Source: Bradyrhizobium sp. 199
GTDB lineage: Bacteria; Pseudomonadota; Alphaproteobacteria; Rhizobiales; Xanthobacteraceae
Assembly (NCBI RefSeq): GCF_023073355.1
Contig: NZ_JADPJI010000002.1
Span: 682,001 to 746,000, forward strand
Direction of reading: 5' to 3'
Length of the DNA stretch: 64,000 nt
In this document: positions 25,622 to 33,673 of the stretch, piece by piece
Layout: the number at the start of each line of letters is the position of its first letter
How positions within the stretch are numbered: the stretch's first letter is position 1
The notes under the pieces: model-generated
Database searches by the model: none
Told to the model about the DNA's origin: nothing
Seen by the model: the letters and a program-made list of their open reading frames with translations, nothing else
Position numbers and translations under genes: made by a program

Positions 25622-25750
25622 TCTCCAGTATGGCGTTAGGGCCGTTGTTGTGTCCCTGCATCTCGGTCGAGCCGAGATGCGATCGCGTTCACCTGGGATG
25701 AGGAGAATCGTGTTTCAGGATTGTTTCGTGGCGTGCGAAATGTGTCGTCG

Positions 25751-26731
25751 TCAGGCTTTTGGCACAGCGGGATAGCGCGCGGCCATTGCCTGCGTCAGCT
25801 CCATCATCTTGTCGCGAAGATCGGCCGGCTCCAACACTTCGGCCTCGGGCCCGAGCCGCAACAATTCGGCGGCGGCGTGCCAGGATGTCTTGCCAACAGG
25901 CACGCGCGCAATGCGCCAGCCGTCAGTATCAGTGCTCTCTTGGAGCTGCGTGCGTGCCTTAACGTAAGGCTGGCTCAGCGCATCGAGCAGCTTGACACCG
26001 AGCGGCGACAGCCGCACGACCGCGACATTGGGATGCATCTCGGCCTCGAGGCGAAGTGTCGCGGCCTGCCAATAGGCGGCGAGATCGAAATCGGCGGGGC
26101 GATCGAAGCGATCGTCGAGCGCTGTACAGTCGAGCACGCGCGCGACGCGATAGGTGCGTACGCTGGCGTCGACCTGGCCCGCGAGATACCAGTTCCCACC
26201 CTTCAGCACGAGGCCGAGCGGCGCGAGGCGGCGCTGCTTCTCGGACCGCCAGCTCTGGTAGCGGATCCTGATCAGCGTCCCCCGCAGCAGCGCGTCGGCA
26301 ATCGCGCGCAGATGCTTCGGCTCTTCCGCCTCGCCGAACCAGCCCGGCGCGTCCAGATGAAAGCGCTCCTGCATCCGGCTGGCATCCTGGCGCAGGTGGA
26401 CTGGCAGCGCCGCCATCAGCTTGTTTCGGGCGGCGATCATCGCCGCATCGAGCCCGAGCGCCGCGGCGGGGCCCGGCAATCCGGCCAGGAAAAGCGCGCC
26501 TGCCTCGGTCTGCGACAGGCCGTTCAGCCGCACGCGATAGCCGTCGAGCAGCCGGTAGCCGCCCTCCGCGCCGCGATCGGCGTAAACGGGAATGCCGGAC
26601 GCGGCGAGCGCATCGATGTCGCGATAGATCGTGCGCACCGAGACCTCGCAGGCCTCCGCGAGCTCGGGCGCGGTGACCTGTCCCCTGGCCTGTAGGGTGG
26701 TGAGGATCGACAGCATCCGGCTCGCGCGCAT
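25751..26731 (-). CDS. YafY-type HTH/WYL transcriptional regulator
   Basis: 326 residues. The N-terminal DeoR-like winged helix has the recognition segment ACEVSVRTIYRDIDALAASG (about residues 26-45). The central WYL domain shows GGNWYLAGQVDASVRTYRVARV, and a C-terminal WCX-like extension follows. Such regulators respond to ligands or nucleic acids, mostly unknown. It is divergent from a GST gene; a 33-base palindrome with 14-bp arms lies in the gap, so it probably controls both. The start is ATG 26731. A second WYL regulator at 33674 has the same arrangement with another GST gene. Confidence 0.9.
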   Translation of the reverse strand: MRASRMLSILTTLQARGQVTAPELAEACEVSVRTIYRDIDALAASGIPVYADRGAEGGYRLLDGYRVRLNGLSQTEAGALFLAGLPGPAAALGLDAAMIAARNKLMAALPVHLRQDASRMQERFHLDAPGWFGEAEEPKHLRAIADALLRGTLIRIRYQSWRSEKQRRLAPLGLVLKGGNWYLAGQVDASVRTYRVARVLDCTALDDRFDRPADFDLAAYWQAATLRLEAEMHPNVAVVRLSPLGVKLLDALSQPYVKARTQLQESTDTDGWRIARVPVGKTSWHAAAELLRLGPEAEVLEPADLRDKMMELTQAMAARYPAVPKA

Positions 26732-26740
26732 GATTGCTTA

Positions 26741-26773
26741 AACCATACCTGACACAAGATGTCAGGTATGGTT
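26741..26773. promoter_or_regulatory. 14-bp-arm palindrome between divergent WYL regulator and GST
   Basis: AACCATACCTGACA / TGTCAGGTATGGTT separated by CAAGA. It contains CTGACA-N5-TGTCAG. It occupies the 87-bp gap between the two start codons and is most likely the operator of the WYL regulator. Confidence 0.8.
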
Positions 26774-26818
26774 AACTACAAGATGCACCCAGCAGACGGC
26801 GCCTGAGGGAGACCTGCC

Positions 26819-27466
26819 ATGACCGATCCGAACCGCATCACGCTGTATTATTCGCCGCAAAGTCGCGCCACCGGCACGCGCGTGCTGCTGGAGGAGCTGG
26901 GGGCGCCCTACGATCTTCATGTCCTCAACATGAAGGCCGGGGAGCAGCGTCAGTCCGACTATCTCGCTATCAATCCACTCGGCAAGGTTCCGGCGGTCCG
27001 TCACGGCGACGCCCTGGTGACCGAACAGGTCGCGATCACCATCTATCTCGCCGATCTGTTTCCGCAGGCTGGGCTGACGCCCGCGCTGAACGATCCCTTG
27101 CGCGGCCCTTATCTGCGCTGGATCGCCTATTACGGCTCATCTTTCGAGCCCGCGCTGATCGACAAATTCATGCAGCGCGAGCCGGCGCCGATCACGCAGT
27201 CGCCCTATGCCGACTACGACACCATGCTCGGCGCGCTCGAAGCCCAGCTGTCGAAGGGGCCGTATCTGCTCGGCGAGCGCATGACAGCTGCCGATGTGCT
27301 ATGGGGCGTCGCGTTCAACTGGACCATGATGTTCGGCATCGTGCCGAAGAAGGACGTCTTCGTCCGCTATGCCGAGCGCATGACCGCGCGGCCGGCCTTC
27401 CAGCACATCACTGCGGCGGACGCCGAGATGGCGGCGCAGCATGCCGCGGCGGCTGGTGGAGGGTGA
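26819..27466 (+). CDS. Glutathione S-transferase
   Basis: 215-residue GST. The N-terminal thioredoxin-like domain begins ITLYYSPQSRATGTRVLLEE, with Ser in the SRA segment as likely catalytic residue, cis-Pro in LGKVPAV, and the glutathione gamma-Glu contact as VTEQVAITIYLADL. The C-terminal helical domain has the folding motif TAADVLWG. It acts in the cytosol on electrophiles. ATG 26819 has GGGAGACCTGCC before it. It is controlled, by position, by the divergent WYL regulator. The DUF6157 gene follows after 18 bp. Confidence 0.92.
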   Translation: MTDPNRITLYYSPQSRATGTRVLLEELGAPYDLHVLNMKAGEQRQSDYLAINPLGKVPAVRHGDALVTEQVAITIYLADLFPQAGLTPALNDPLRGPYLRWIAYYGSSFEPALIDKFMQREPAPITQSPYADYDTMLGALEAQLSKGPYLLGERMTAADVLWGVAFNWTMMFGIVPKKDVFVRYAERMTARPAFQHITAADAEMAAQHAAAAGGG

Positions 27467-27484
27467 GTGATCGAGGGTTTGCAG

Positions 27485-27919
27485 ATGACCAAGCCGATGC
27501 ACACGACCAACTGCTTCAATACTTTCATCCAGGTTGCTGAAGATTGTCCTGCGCGCACCGGGGAAGAGCCGCCGCTCCGCGCGGGAAAGCCGACAGTGGC
27601 GTACCTGCAATACGAGATGATCGCCAAGGCGCCTTACAAATATAGGTCCGACGACGTGATCTTTGCGACGTCTGCGCCGGGGCGGGAGCTCGATGGGAAG
27701 ACGACGAAAGCGGAGCAGCAAGCGGCCCGTGAAGCGTTCTTCTCCCGGGGACGGGCATGCATGAGGGCGTCGAGCCTGGGCAAGCGCTTCGGCTGGGGCG
27801 TTCATGCCGATAATGAGGGCCGTATCGCGATCCACGCGATCGATAGCAAACGTTACCAGGCGCTCGCCCGCGATCCCAAGCTGACGCAGGTGCGCGCGAT
27901 GAGGTCGAAGCGGGCGTGA
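27485..27919 (+). CDS. DUF6157 family protein
   Basis: 144-residue soluble protein of a family of unknown function. Its conserved opening TNCFNTFIQVAEDCP and the middle part PTVAYLQYEMIAKAPYKY and SSDV-like DDVIFAT are recognisable. There is no transmembrane helix and no known catalytic motif. The start is ATG 27485 with GAGGG 8 bases upstream. The GTG at 27467 abuts the GST stop and lacks a site. Probably cotranscribed with the GST. Its stop codon touches that of the convergent crotonase gene with no bases between. Confidence 0.75.
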   Translation: MTKPMHTTNCFNTFIQVAEDCPARTGEEPPLRAGKPTVAYLQYEMIAKAPYKYRSDDVIFATSAPGRELDGKTTKAEQQAAREAFFSRGRACMRASSLGKRFGWGVHADNEGRIAIHAIDSKRYQALARDPKLTQVRAMRSKRA

Positions 27920-28705
27920 TCAGAATTTTGGCGGCCGTTTCTCCGCGAACGCCTTGATGCCTTCCTTGATCTCGTCGCCGCGCATGCTGTCCCGATGGCG
28001 CTGGTCGGTGGCGCGATCATCGAGCTCGCCGCGGGCGAATTCGTTGATCGCACGCTTCATGCCGCGCATGGCCTGCGGCGCGTTGCCGGCGAGGACGCCA
28101 GCGAGCTTGTCGACTTCCTCGTCCAGAAATTCCACTGGTACCATCGCGGTGAGATAACCGATGCGCAGCATCTCCGGCGCGCTGATCTTTTGCGCGGTCA
28201 GGAACAGCTTTTTAGCGTTGTCGAGGCCAAGCCGGGTGACGTAGCGTTTGATGCCGCTCCGGTAATAATGCAGCCCGAGCCGTGCCGCCGGCATGAACAT
28301 CTCGGCGGTGTCAACACCGATGCGGAAATCGCAGGCGAGCGCGAGGTCGGTCGAGCCTCCGTAGACGCCGCCGTTGAGCCGGCAGATCGTCGGCACGCCC
28401 AAATCCTCCAGCCGGTTGACGACCACCTCGAAGGCGGAGCCCGCGCTCTGCTGCTCGTTTGCGCTGACGGCGCGCTCGGCGACGGAATTGAGGTCATAAC
28501 CGGCGGAGAAGGCACGGCCGGTGCCGGTCAGCACCAGCACGCGGATGGCTGCATCCGCCTCGATCAGGTCGAACAGCTTGACGAGCTCGTCGAGGTCCTC
28601 GGCCTGGAGCCGGTTGAGATACTTGGGCCGGTTGAGGCGGATAGTGGCGCGTGCGCCGTCGCGTTCGAGCAGGGGGCCGCTGGCTGCGTCGGTGAGGTCC
28701 GACAT
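27920..28705 (-). CDS. Crotonase-fold protein (enoyl-CoA hydratase family) without catalytic Glu pair
   Basis: 261-residue crotonase. The CoA oxyanion segments are visible as AFSAGYDLNSV (about residues 66-76) and GGVYGGSTDLALACDFRIG (about 111-129). The two glutamates of hydratases are replaced: the GGGxELA position is Asp in GGSTDLA, and the PE position is Ala in MPAARLGL. It therefore cannot work like classical enoyl-CoA hydratase and may be an isomerase, hydrolase or lyase. The C-terminus ends FAEKRPPKF, the usual crotonase ending. The start is ATG 28705 with GGAGA upstream. The channel gene lies 13 bp upstream on the same strand. Confidence 0.85.
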   Translation of the reverse strand: MSDLTDAASGPLLERDGARATIRLNRPKYLNRLQAEDLDELVKLFDLIEADAAIRVLVLTGTGRAFSAGYDLNSVAERAVSANEQQSAGSAFEVVVNRLEDLGVPTICRLNGGVYGGSTDLALACDFRIGVDTAEMFMPAARLGLHYYRSGIKRYVTRLGLDNAKKLFLTAQKISAPEMLRIGYLTAMVPVEFLDEEVDKLAGVLAGNAPQAMRGMKRAINEFARGELDDRATDQRHRDSMRGDEIKEGIKAFAEKRPPKF

Positions 28706-28718
28706 TCTTTGTCTCCAT

Positions 28719-29825
28719 TTAGCTGTTTTCGCGCGCGCGGCGTTTCGCTTCGGCGTCGATGGTCTCGGCGAGATCCGGGTGCCGTGCCATCAGCACGCGG
28801 AAGTCGACGAGGTCGAGCACCAGAAGCCGCGATACTTTCGTGGTCGAAACATTGGCGCCCCGCTTGTTGTTGCCGAGCAGCGCCATCTCGCCGAAGAAGG
28901 CGCCTTCGCCGAGCTGAACCTTCTTGCCGGGCAGGTCGACCTCGACCTCGCCGGCGGCGATGAAATACATGCAATCGCCCTGCGCCCCCTTGCGGATGAT
29001 CATGGTGCGCGCCGGCAGCTCCATGCTCCGCAGCATGTGGGTGACATCGGCAATGGCGGCGGGTCCGAGCGCCGCGAAGAACGGCACCTTGCTGACGGAT
29101 TCCCAGGTCTTGAGGAAATTGTCCCGCCGGGTCTCGGCGGCAAATCCGGTGGCCAGAATACCGGTCCAAAGGCCGAACACGCCGAGGCCGGAGATCATCA
29201 CCGCAGCCGCAACCAAGCGCCCGAGCGGCGTGACCGGCACGACGTCGCCGTAGCCTGTCGTCGTCAGGGTCACCACCGCCCACCACAGCGCGGCAGGCAC
29301 GCTGCCGAAGGTCTGCGGCTGCACGTCCCGCTCCAGGAGATATTCGGCGACGGAGGCGAGGAAGACCACCGTCAGGAAGATCACGAGCACGCTGACCAGC
29401 GGCCCCGATTCGAGCACCAGCACGCGGCGGAGCTGCCGCAGGCCGGGAATGCCGGGAATGACCTTCAACACCCAGAGCACGGTGAGTAACCAGGCTGTCT
29501 TGGGCTCGACGCCGAGAACCAGCGCGACCGGCACCGCCAAGGCCCCGATCGCGTCGACCAGCCCGGCAGAGGAGGACATGTAGAGCGAAAGCCGCCCCTG
29601 CTGCGCCATGTGGCGCAGCCGGACCAGCCATTCGAACGCAAAATAGACGAGGCAAGCCCAGAGCAGACCGTTGATCCAGCCGTGCGCGTCATAGGCCCGC
29701 TTGTCCGTCAGCAACACCATGCCGAGCAGGCCGACGGTCACCGCGACGTATGCCGCCTTGGTCATGTTGCGGCCGGCCGTGGCGGCCGCGAACTGGGCCA
29801 GAGCAGAAATCGGCGGCTTGGACAT
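28719..29825 (-). CDS. Cyclic-nucleotide-gated potassium channel (MloK1-like)
   Basis: 368-residue inner-membrane channel. Six hydrophobic segments span about residues 24-215. The pore carries the K+ selectivity filter TLTTTGYGDVVP. The C-terminal 130 residues form a cyclic-nucleotide-binding domain with the phosphate-binding cassette FFGEMALLGNNKRGANVS, including the Arg that contacts the phosphate. MloK1 of Mesorhizobium loti, gated by cAMP, has this architecture and size. The S4-like segment has few charges (LRQLRRVL), as in MloK1, so voltage gating is not expected. It lies in tandem with a crotonase gene with a 13-bp gap, functionally unexplained. Confidence 0.93.
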   Translation of the reverse strand: MSKPPISALAQFAAATAGRNMTKAAYVAVTVGLLGMVLLTDKRAYDAHGWINGLLWACLVYFAFEWLVRLRHMAQQGRLSLYMSSSAGLVDAIGALAVPVALVLGVEPKTAWLLTVLWVLKVIPGIPGLRQLRRVLVLESGPLVSVLVIFLTVVFLASVAEYLLERDVQPQTFGSVPAALWWAVVTLTTTGYGDVVPVTPLGRLVAAAVMISGLGVFGLWTGILATGFAAETRRDNFLKTWESVSKVPFFAALGPAAIADVTHMLRSMELPARTMIIRKGAQGDCMYFIAAGEVEVDLPGKKVQLGEGAFFGEMALLGNNKRGANVSTTKVSRLLVLDLVDFRVLMARHPDLAETIDAEAKRRARENS

Positions 29826-29996
29826 GCGGGAAAGCGGCTCGGGATTGGCACAAGTCTTCGGGGTCCCGGCTGGGACGTCGGCACAAAGTGCCCGCCCGCG
29901 CGGGGGCCGTCAACGACGGGGCGAGGGGGCGGGTAGCTTCATCGGCGCTGCTGCACGGGCCCCGCGGATCGGCGCGGCTATCGCTGGCGAGCTTGT

Positions 29997-30215
29997 CTAC
30001 CGGAAATGCGGCGGCTCGTCGTAACCGCGGCGGCTGCTGAAGAACAGCAGCACCATCAGCCCGACGCCGACAATGATGGAAAACCCCGCGCCCAGTGCCA
30101 GCGCCACATAGCCTTGCGTCGGAATCGCCTCATCTTCGATCGCAATTGCGGAATAAGCGAAGTAGCCGGCCGCCGCCAGCATTCCCAGGAGGAGGATAAT
30201 GAGGAGTGCACGCAT
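29997..30215 (-). CDS. Small two-helix membrane protein
   Basis: 72 residues. The first hydrophobic segment is ALLIILLLGMLAAAGYFAYSAIA (residues 3-25). A short acidic loop EDEAIPTQ follows, then a second hydrophobic segment (about 36-59) ending in RRGYDEPPHFR. Both ends probably face the cytoplasm. The function is unknown. ATG 30215 has GGAG 8 bases upstream. The longer frame from 30425 runs through repeat-like sequence and is rejected. The 170 bases between it and the channel gene show nothing distinctive. Confidence 0.65.
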   Translation of the reverse strand: MRALLIILLLGMLAAAGYFAYSAIAIEDEAIPTQGYVALALGAGFSIIVGVGLMVLLFFSSRRGYDEPPHFR

Positions 30216-30291
30216 GCGGCGGTCTCCGGTTGTAACCTGGAACCAACGGTTGCAGATCGCGCCGGTTCCCGAGGATCGGACGTCGATCCGG

Positions 30292-30350
30292 GTCTCGTGC
30301 CCCGGACGCAAGCGCAGCACGCAGTGGTGCGCTGCAGAGCCGGCGCCCAT
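30292..30350. repeat. Palindromic intergenic repeat, family E
   Basis: CTCGTGCCCCGGACGCAAGC, with GCAGCACGC / GCGCTGC and CCGG..GCCGG pairings, resembles the G+C-rich stem-loop elements common between Bradyrhizobium genes. A related GTGCCCCGGAC start occurs at 46562. Confidence 0.5.
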
Positions 30351-30456
30351 GGAGCAGCGCTTCGTGCGGCTTCCTGGGGTCTGGCTCAGCGCTGCCACGC
30401 CTTGGCATTGCAACTTGTCCGGCACACGAGAGCGGTGGGTTGCTCAGCCGACCCCG

Positions 30457-31902
30457 TCAGGCGCTCTGGGCGGTCTTCACCACCACGACATTGCTGTCGT
30501 CGTTCTGGGCAGGGCTCACCTCGCACGCGGCCTTTTCGATCTCGCCGGCATGACGTTTCAGATAGTCGCGGCGCATGCCGATCTCGTCGCGGACGAGTTC
30601 GTAGCCCAATTTGAAGGTGTCGAGCCCGTCGGTACTGATGGTGCCGTCTCGCAGCCCGATGACAGCGCCACGCAAGATGCCCTCCAGCTCGTCCTGGAGA
30701 CATTCGAGCTGATCCAGAGATTGGGCGTGCTCGATCCGCTCGCCGATGTCGAGGATGGCGGTGGAGAGCTCGCTCGCCTTCTCTGGCGCGATGCGGGTGA
30801 TCTTGGCGTAGATCGCGGCGAAGATCGAGCCGATGACGCTGAGCGCGGCGGCGCCCAGATACATCAAGTCGCTGTACTTATCCATGAACGACTTGGTGTC
30901 GTCGTTGATGTAGTCGGCCGCGCCCTGGTGCGCCATCACGAAGGCGTCCTTCTCGACGGAGGCCGGCTCTATCCTGGTGGCAAAGCTGTTGTCGAGCCCG
31001 AGCGCTGATTTGTTCTCATAGACGGTGCGTGCCAGCTCGCCTGCCGTGCTCGGGGACATTCTGGATTGCGCGACCAGCAGCCATTCGAGCCCGATCGTGT
31101 CGAGATCGTCGTCGGGAATTTGCGGCGAGGTCGACAGCGTGCCCGCCGTTAGCGTCTCGCTGGAAATGCCCGGGACTCTGCGCGCCAGCGCCTTGGCCTC
31201 GTCGATCGCGTTGAGCGTGAAGCCGCTGCGTTTGGCGACTTGCTCATAGGTCTTGTCCCGCACAGCCCTGGAGGCATGGACGATGGCGATCACCGCGCCG
31301 AAGCCGTTTGACGGCGCAAACAGCTTGTCGAGCGTTGCGCCCTGCGGCGCCATCTGGATTCTGGCGGCGTCCGGACCGTCGGGAATGTCGAGGATGCTGC
31401 GGACGAAGGCGAGGGAGGACTCGTTCTCGGCGAGAACGGCGACCTTCTTCTTCTTCAATTCGGCGATTGATTTGATCTTCTTGTTGCCGGGACCGAGCAG
31501 AAGCACGAGATCATGATCCAGGATCGCGAGTGTGCGCGCTCGCAGCGGTACCTTTGCGTCGGTGCGCAGGACGGTAAGGTCAGCCTGCTTGCGGTCGAAC
31601 TGTGCGAGCGCCTTGGCGTTGTCTGCGTTGTTGACGATCTTGATTCGGAAGCGCGAGGCGTTGGTCTTCAGCACGGTGGCGAGCTTGGCCGCGAACAGCG
31701 CCTCGTCGCTGTTGGGGGTGCCGACGGCGAAGGTCAGCGTTTCCGAATTGTGCAGCATGGCGCGGCCGCCCCAGACGGTGGCGAGCGACAACAGCAGGGT
31801 CAGCACGACGTAAAGCAAGACCTGCTGCTGATTGGTCTTGATCACCTTGGGGCGCCGGGGCGGCGGCTCGGTCGGAGATGAAACGGGGCCTTCAGTACTC
31901 AT
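30457..31902 (-). CDS. TAXI-family TRAP-type solute-binding protein, membrane-anchored
   Basis: 481 residues. A cytoplasmic Pro/Arg-rich head (1-24) is followed by a hydrophobic anchor (about 27-48), not a cleavable signal. A periplasmic TAXI/NMT1-like binding domain spans about 55-340 (FAVGTPNSDEALFAAKLA, QADLTVLRTDA, KKVAVLAENESS, GFGAVIAIVH). A second hydrophobic helix (about 350-372) and a 100-residue cytoplasmic tail follow. TAXI proteins normally are free periplasmic receptors for TRAP permeases. Here the receptor is tethered and has a cytoplasmic tail, and no TRAP permease adjoins it, so a sensory role is possible. The start is ATG 31902. Confidence 0.82.
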   Translation of the reverse strand: MSTEGPVSSPTEPPPRRPKVIKTNQQQVLLYVVLTLLLSLATVWGGRAMLHNSETLTFAVGTPNSDEALFAAKLATVLKTNASRFRIKIVNNADNAKALAQFDRKQADLTVLRTDAKVPLRARTLAILDHDLVLLLGPGNKKIKSIAELKKKKVAVLAENESSLAFVRSILDIPDGPDAARIQMAPQGATLDKLFAPSNGFGAVIAIVHASRAVRDKTYEQVAKRSGFTLNAIDEAKALARRVPGISSETLTAGTLSTSPQIPDDDLDTIGLEWLLVAQSRMSPSTAGELARTVYENKSALGLDNSFATRIEPASVEKDAFVMAHQGAADYINDDTKSFMDKYSDLMYLGAAALSVIGSIFAAIYAKITRIAPEKASELSTAILDIGERIEHAQSLDQLECLQDELEGILRGAVIGLRDGTISTDGLDTFKLGYELVRDEIGMRRDYLKRHAGEIEKAACEVSPAQNDDSNVVVVKTAQSA

Positions 31903-32279
31903 GGCAGCACTCTGGCCTTATTCTTGGGGGGACGGGCTGCTCGCGGAAATGATCGCGGCGGGCGCCCTGCAATTCCTAAACGTCTGAAAAAAGAACGATA
32001 TTCTCTGCGGGCAATGATAGCGCGAAGGTCACGGAATGCAAATTCCGAGCCGGAGGTAACCTTACGCGATGCGGCCGCGGTGATCGGTCGTCCTATCACC
32101 GGTTAGCCACAGTTGGCGATTTTCCGGTTCCCCCCGGCTGCATTCCGCCGCGGGAGATGTCATAAATCGTAGTCCCGGCGATTTGACCGGTCCAAGAACC
32201 GGTCCAAGAAGAAGTTGCGCTGAACGCTCCAATTTTTCTTGTCACGTCAATGAGGGCGTCAGCTTTGTCGTTTCCAACC
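31903..32279. other. Intergenic region with a 12-bp tandem repeat
   Basis: 377 bases between the divergent TAXI and DUF3307 genes. The unit ACCGGTCCAAGA is repeated head to tail at 32186-32209. Short frames on both strands have no recognisable family, codon pattern or ribosome site, and I do not call them genes. Confidence 0.5.
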
Positions 32280-32666
32280 ATGTCATCGGCGGTTCCGGCC
32301 GAAGCGCTTATTGGCTGGATGTTGCTGCTCACCTTCAAGCACATCATCGCCGATTTCGTCCTCCAGACCGCCTGGATGGCGCATGGCAAGGACCAGAAGC
32401 ACGGCTGGGCCCTTCCGCTGCTGGTGCACTGCCTCGTTCACCTTGCGGTTGCGCTGCCGTTGATCCTGATCGTGGCGCCCAAATTCTGGTTTGTGGCGCT
32501 GATCGACTTCGTGATCCACATCACGATCGACCGCGCCAAAGGGTTCGTCTCGGCCAATTTCGGGGTCGATCTTGCGCATCCCTGGTTCTGGACCTTGATC
32601 GGCATCGACCAGGCCCTCCACCATCTTACCGGCTTCGGCCTCTCCATCTTCATGGCGGCGAACTGA
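32280..32666 (+). CDS. DUF3307 family membrane protein
   Basis: 128-residue membrane protein matching DUF3307. The N-terminal helix leads into LTFKHIIADFVLQTAWMAHGK, the family signature with His and Asp in the membrane. Two further hydrophobic segments (about residues 47-65 and 95-125) contain FVIHITIDRAKG and IDQALHHLTG. In other bacteria DUF3307 genes sit near regulators of the YafY or SatD type and may act on small molecules, but the function is unproven. ATG 32280 or 32250 may be the start; neither has a good ribosome site. Confidence 0.75.
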   Translation: MSSAVPAEALIGWMLLLTFKHIIADFVLQTAWMAHGKDQKHGWALPLLVHCLVHLAVALPLILIVAPKFWFVALIDFVIHITIDRAKGFVSANFGVDLAHPWFWTLIGIDQALHHLTGFGLSIFMAAN

Positions 32667-32700
32667 CTGCTGCGCAGTCATTCCGTGGCTCGCCAAGCGA

Positions 32701-32740
32701 GAACCCGGATTCTCGAGATTCCGGGTCGGTCTGCGGACCG
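32701..32740. repeat. Nested inverted repeats after the DUF3307 gene
   Basis: ACCCGGAtTCTCGAGAtTCCGGGT (32703-32726, one unpaired base in each arm) is followed by CGGTC-TGCG-GACCG (32727-32740). It is similar to other short G+C-rich palindromes of this genome type and may also terminate the upstream gene. Confidence 0.5.
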
Positions 32741-32886
32741 TCCCGGAACGGGGGCACACAGACTAAGTCCCGCCGTGCCCCCTGATTCGCGGCAAGGGCG
32801 CAATGACCCCGGGTGACTACCGGGCAGCGTGGTTAACCTTTCATTAGAGAATTGCACTGCATCTTCCCGCATGAGGGAGAACTGCA

Positions 32887-33285
32887 ATGTTTTCAAGCCG
32901 CGATACCTTTGAAGGCGATTTGTGCCCGGTCCGCGACGAACTCCTTGGCGAGATGTATCGCGCCAGCGAGAGTGGCCTGCCGAGATTGGTTGAGAGTGTT
33001 TCCCCTGACGCGCGCGCCAGGTTGGCGCTGTTCTGCTATCGCCGCAGCCATTTGCACTCGCTGGCGGTCGCGATCGCCGGAAGCTGTAACGAGCGCGACC
33101 TGATCGAGAACGGCGGCCGCGTCGGTTCGACGCTCTATGCGTTGTCGCGCGAAGGCGCGGCGAAATCCTCGCCGTCGCTGTCGGGCGGGCGCAAGCCGAT
33201 CACGCTGTCGACCAAGCCGCTCTCGGTGCTCGCGCCGCTGGATGACGAGATCGACGACGAGATCGGCGAAGTCGTTCCGGCCTAA
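32887..33285 (+). CDS. Hypothetical protein
   Basis: 132-residue protein that I do not recognise. The N-terminal half is amphipathic helical (DTFEGDLCPVRDELLGEMYRA, about residues 6-26; LARFC-like LALFCYRRSHLHSLAVAIA, about 46-64). A Ser/Lys-rich stretch follows, and a strongly acidic tail DDEIDDEIGEVV. A good ribosome site, GAGGGAGA, precedes ATG 32887, and codon use is like its neighbours, so it is probably expressed. There is no signal peptide. The family B repeat at 33299 follows. Confidence 0.65.
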   Translation: MFSSRDTFEGDLCPVRDELLGEMYRASESGLPRLVESVSPDARARLALFCYRRSHLHSLAVAIAGSCNERDLIENGGRVGSTLYALSREGAAKSSPSLSGGRKPITLSTKPLSVLAPLDDEIDDEIGEVVPA

Positions 33286-33298
33286 GCGCAATTTGTCG

Positions 33299-33347
33299 GC
33301 GCATGATCTTGACGGAAAACCGCTTCACGCTTTTCCGGATCATGCGC
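33299..33347. repeat. Palindromic intergenic repeat, family B (minimal copy)
   Basis: GCGCATGATCTTGACGGAAAA and TTTTCCGGATCATGCGC form the two arms of a compact hairpin, between the hypothetical gene and the convergent YkgJ-family gene, whose stop is at 33340-33342. Confidence 0.75.
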
Positions 33348-33660
33348 TAGCGATCACCGGCAGCCCGAACTTCCGCCGCGCCATCGCGCATTCGGCATCG
33401 CCCGGCATGCAGGTGCGGCACACCTCCGGCCGCATCGCATAGATGCCGCACGCGGTCGCTTTCCCAATTTCCCCCTGCAAGGCGGAGCAGCGATCGCCCT
33501 CGCAACGCATGCCGGATTGGCGTTCGTTGACCAGCGTCTCCGGAATCGCGGCAAGCTCCTCGTCGCTCTCGATCGAGAAGCGCGGCCAGTTGGCCGAATA
33601 GCCACAGCACGCGCCGCAATTCTGGCAACAGCTCGACGGATCGGTGCTCTCTTCCATCAT
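33340..33660 (-). CDS. YkgJ family cysteine-cluster protein
   Basis: 106-residue protein with eight or more Cys in the arrangement of the UPF0153/YkgJ (CxxCxxCC) family: CCQNCGACCGYS near the N-terminus, then CEGDRCSAL, ACGIYAMRPEVCRTC and DAECAM. These Cys bind zinc or an Fe-S cluster. The function in bacteria is not settled. ATG 33660 has ACAGG 6 bases before it; GTG 33666 is possible. It lies 13 bp downstream of a WYL regulator on the same strand, so it is probably cotranscribed. Its last codons overlap the repeat at 33299-33347. Confidence 0.85.
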   Translation of the reverse strand: MMEESTDPSSCCQNCGACCGYSANWPRFSIESDEELAAIPETLVNERQSGMRCEGDRCSALQGEIGKATACGIYAMRPEVCRTCMPGDAECAMARRKFGLPVIASA

Positions 33661-33673
33661 CGTCACCTGTTCT

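Noticed and set aside
31924..32106. 60-codon frame in the 31903-32279 gap
   Set aside because: Arg-rich, no family resemblance, overlapping frames on the other strand are equally long.
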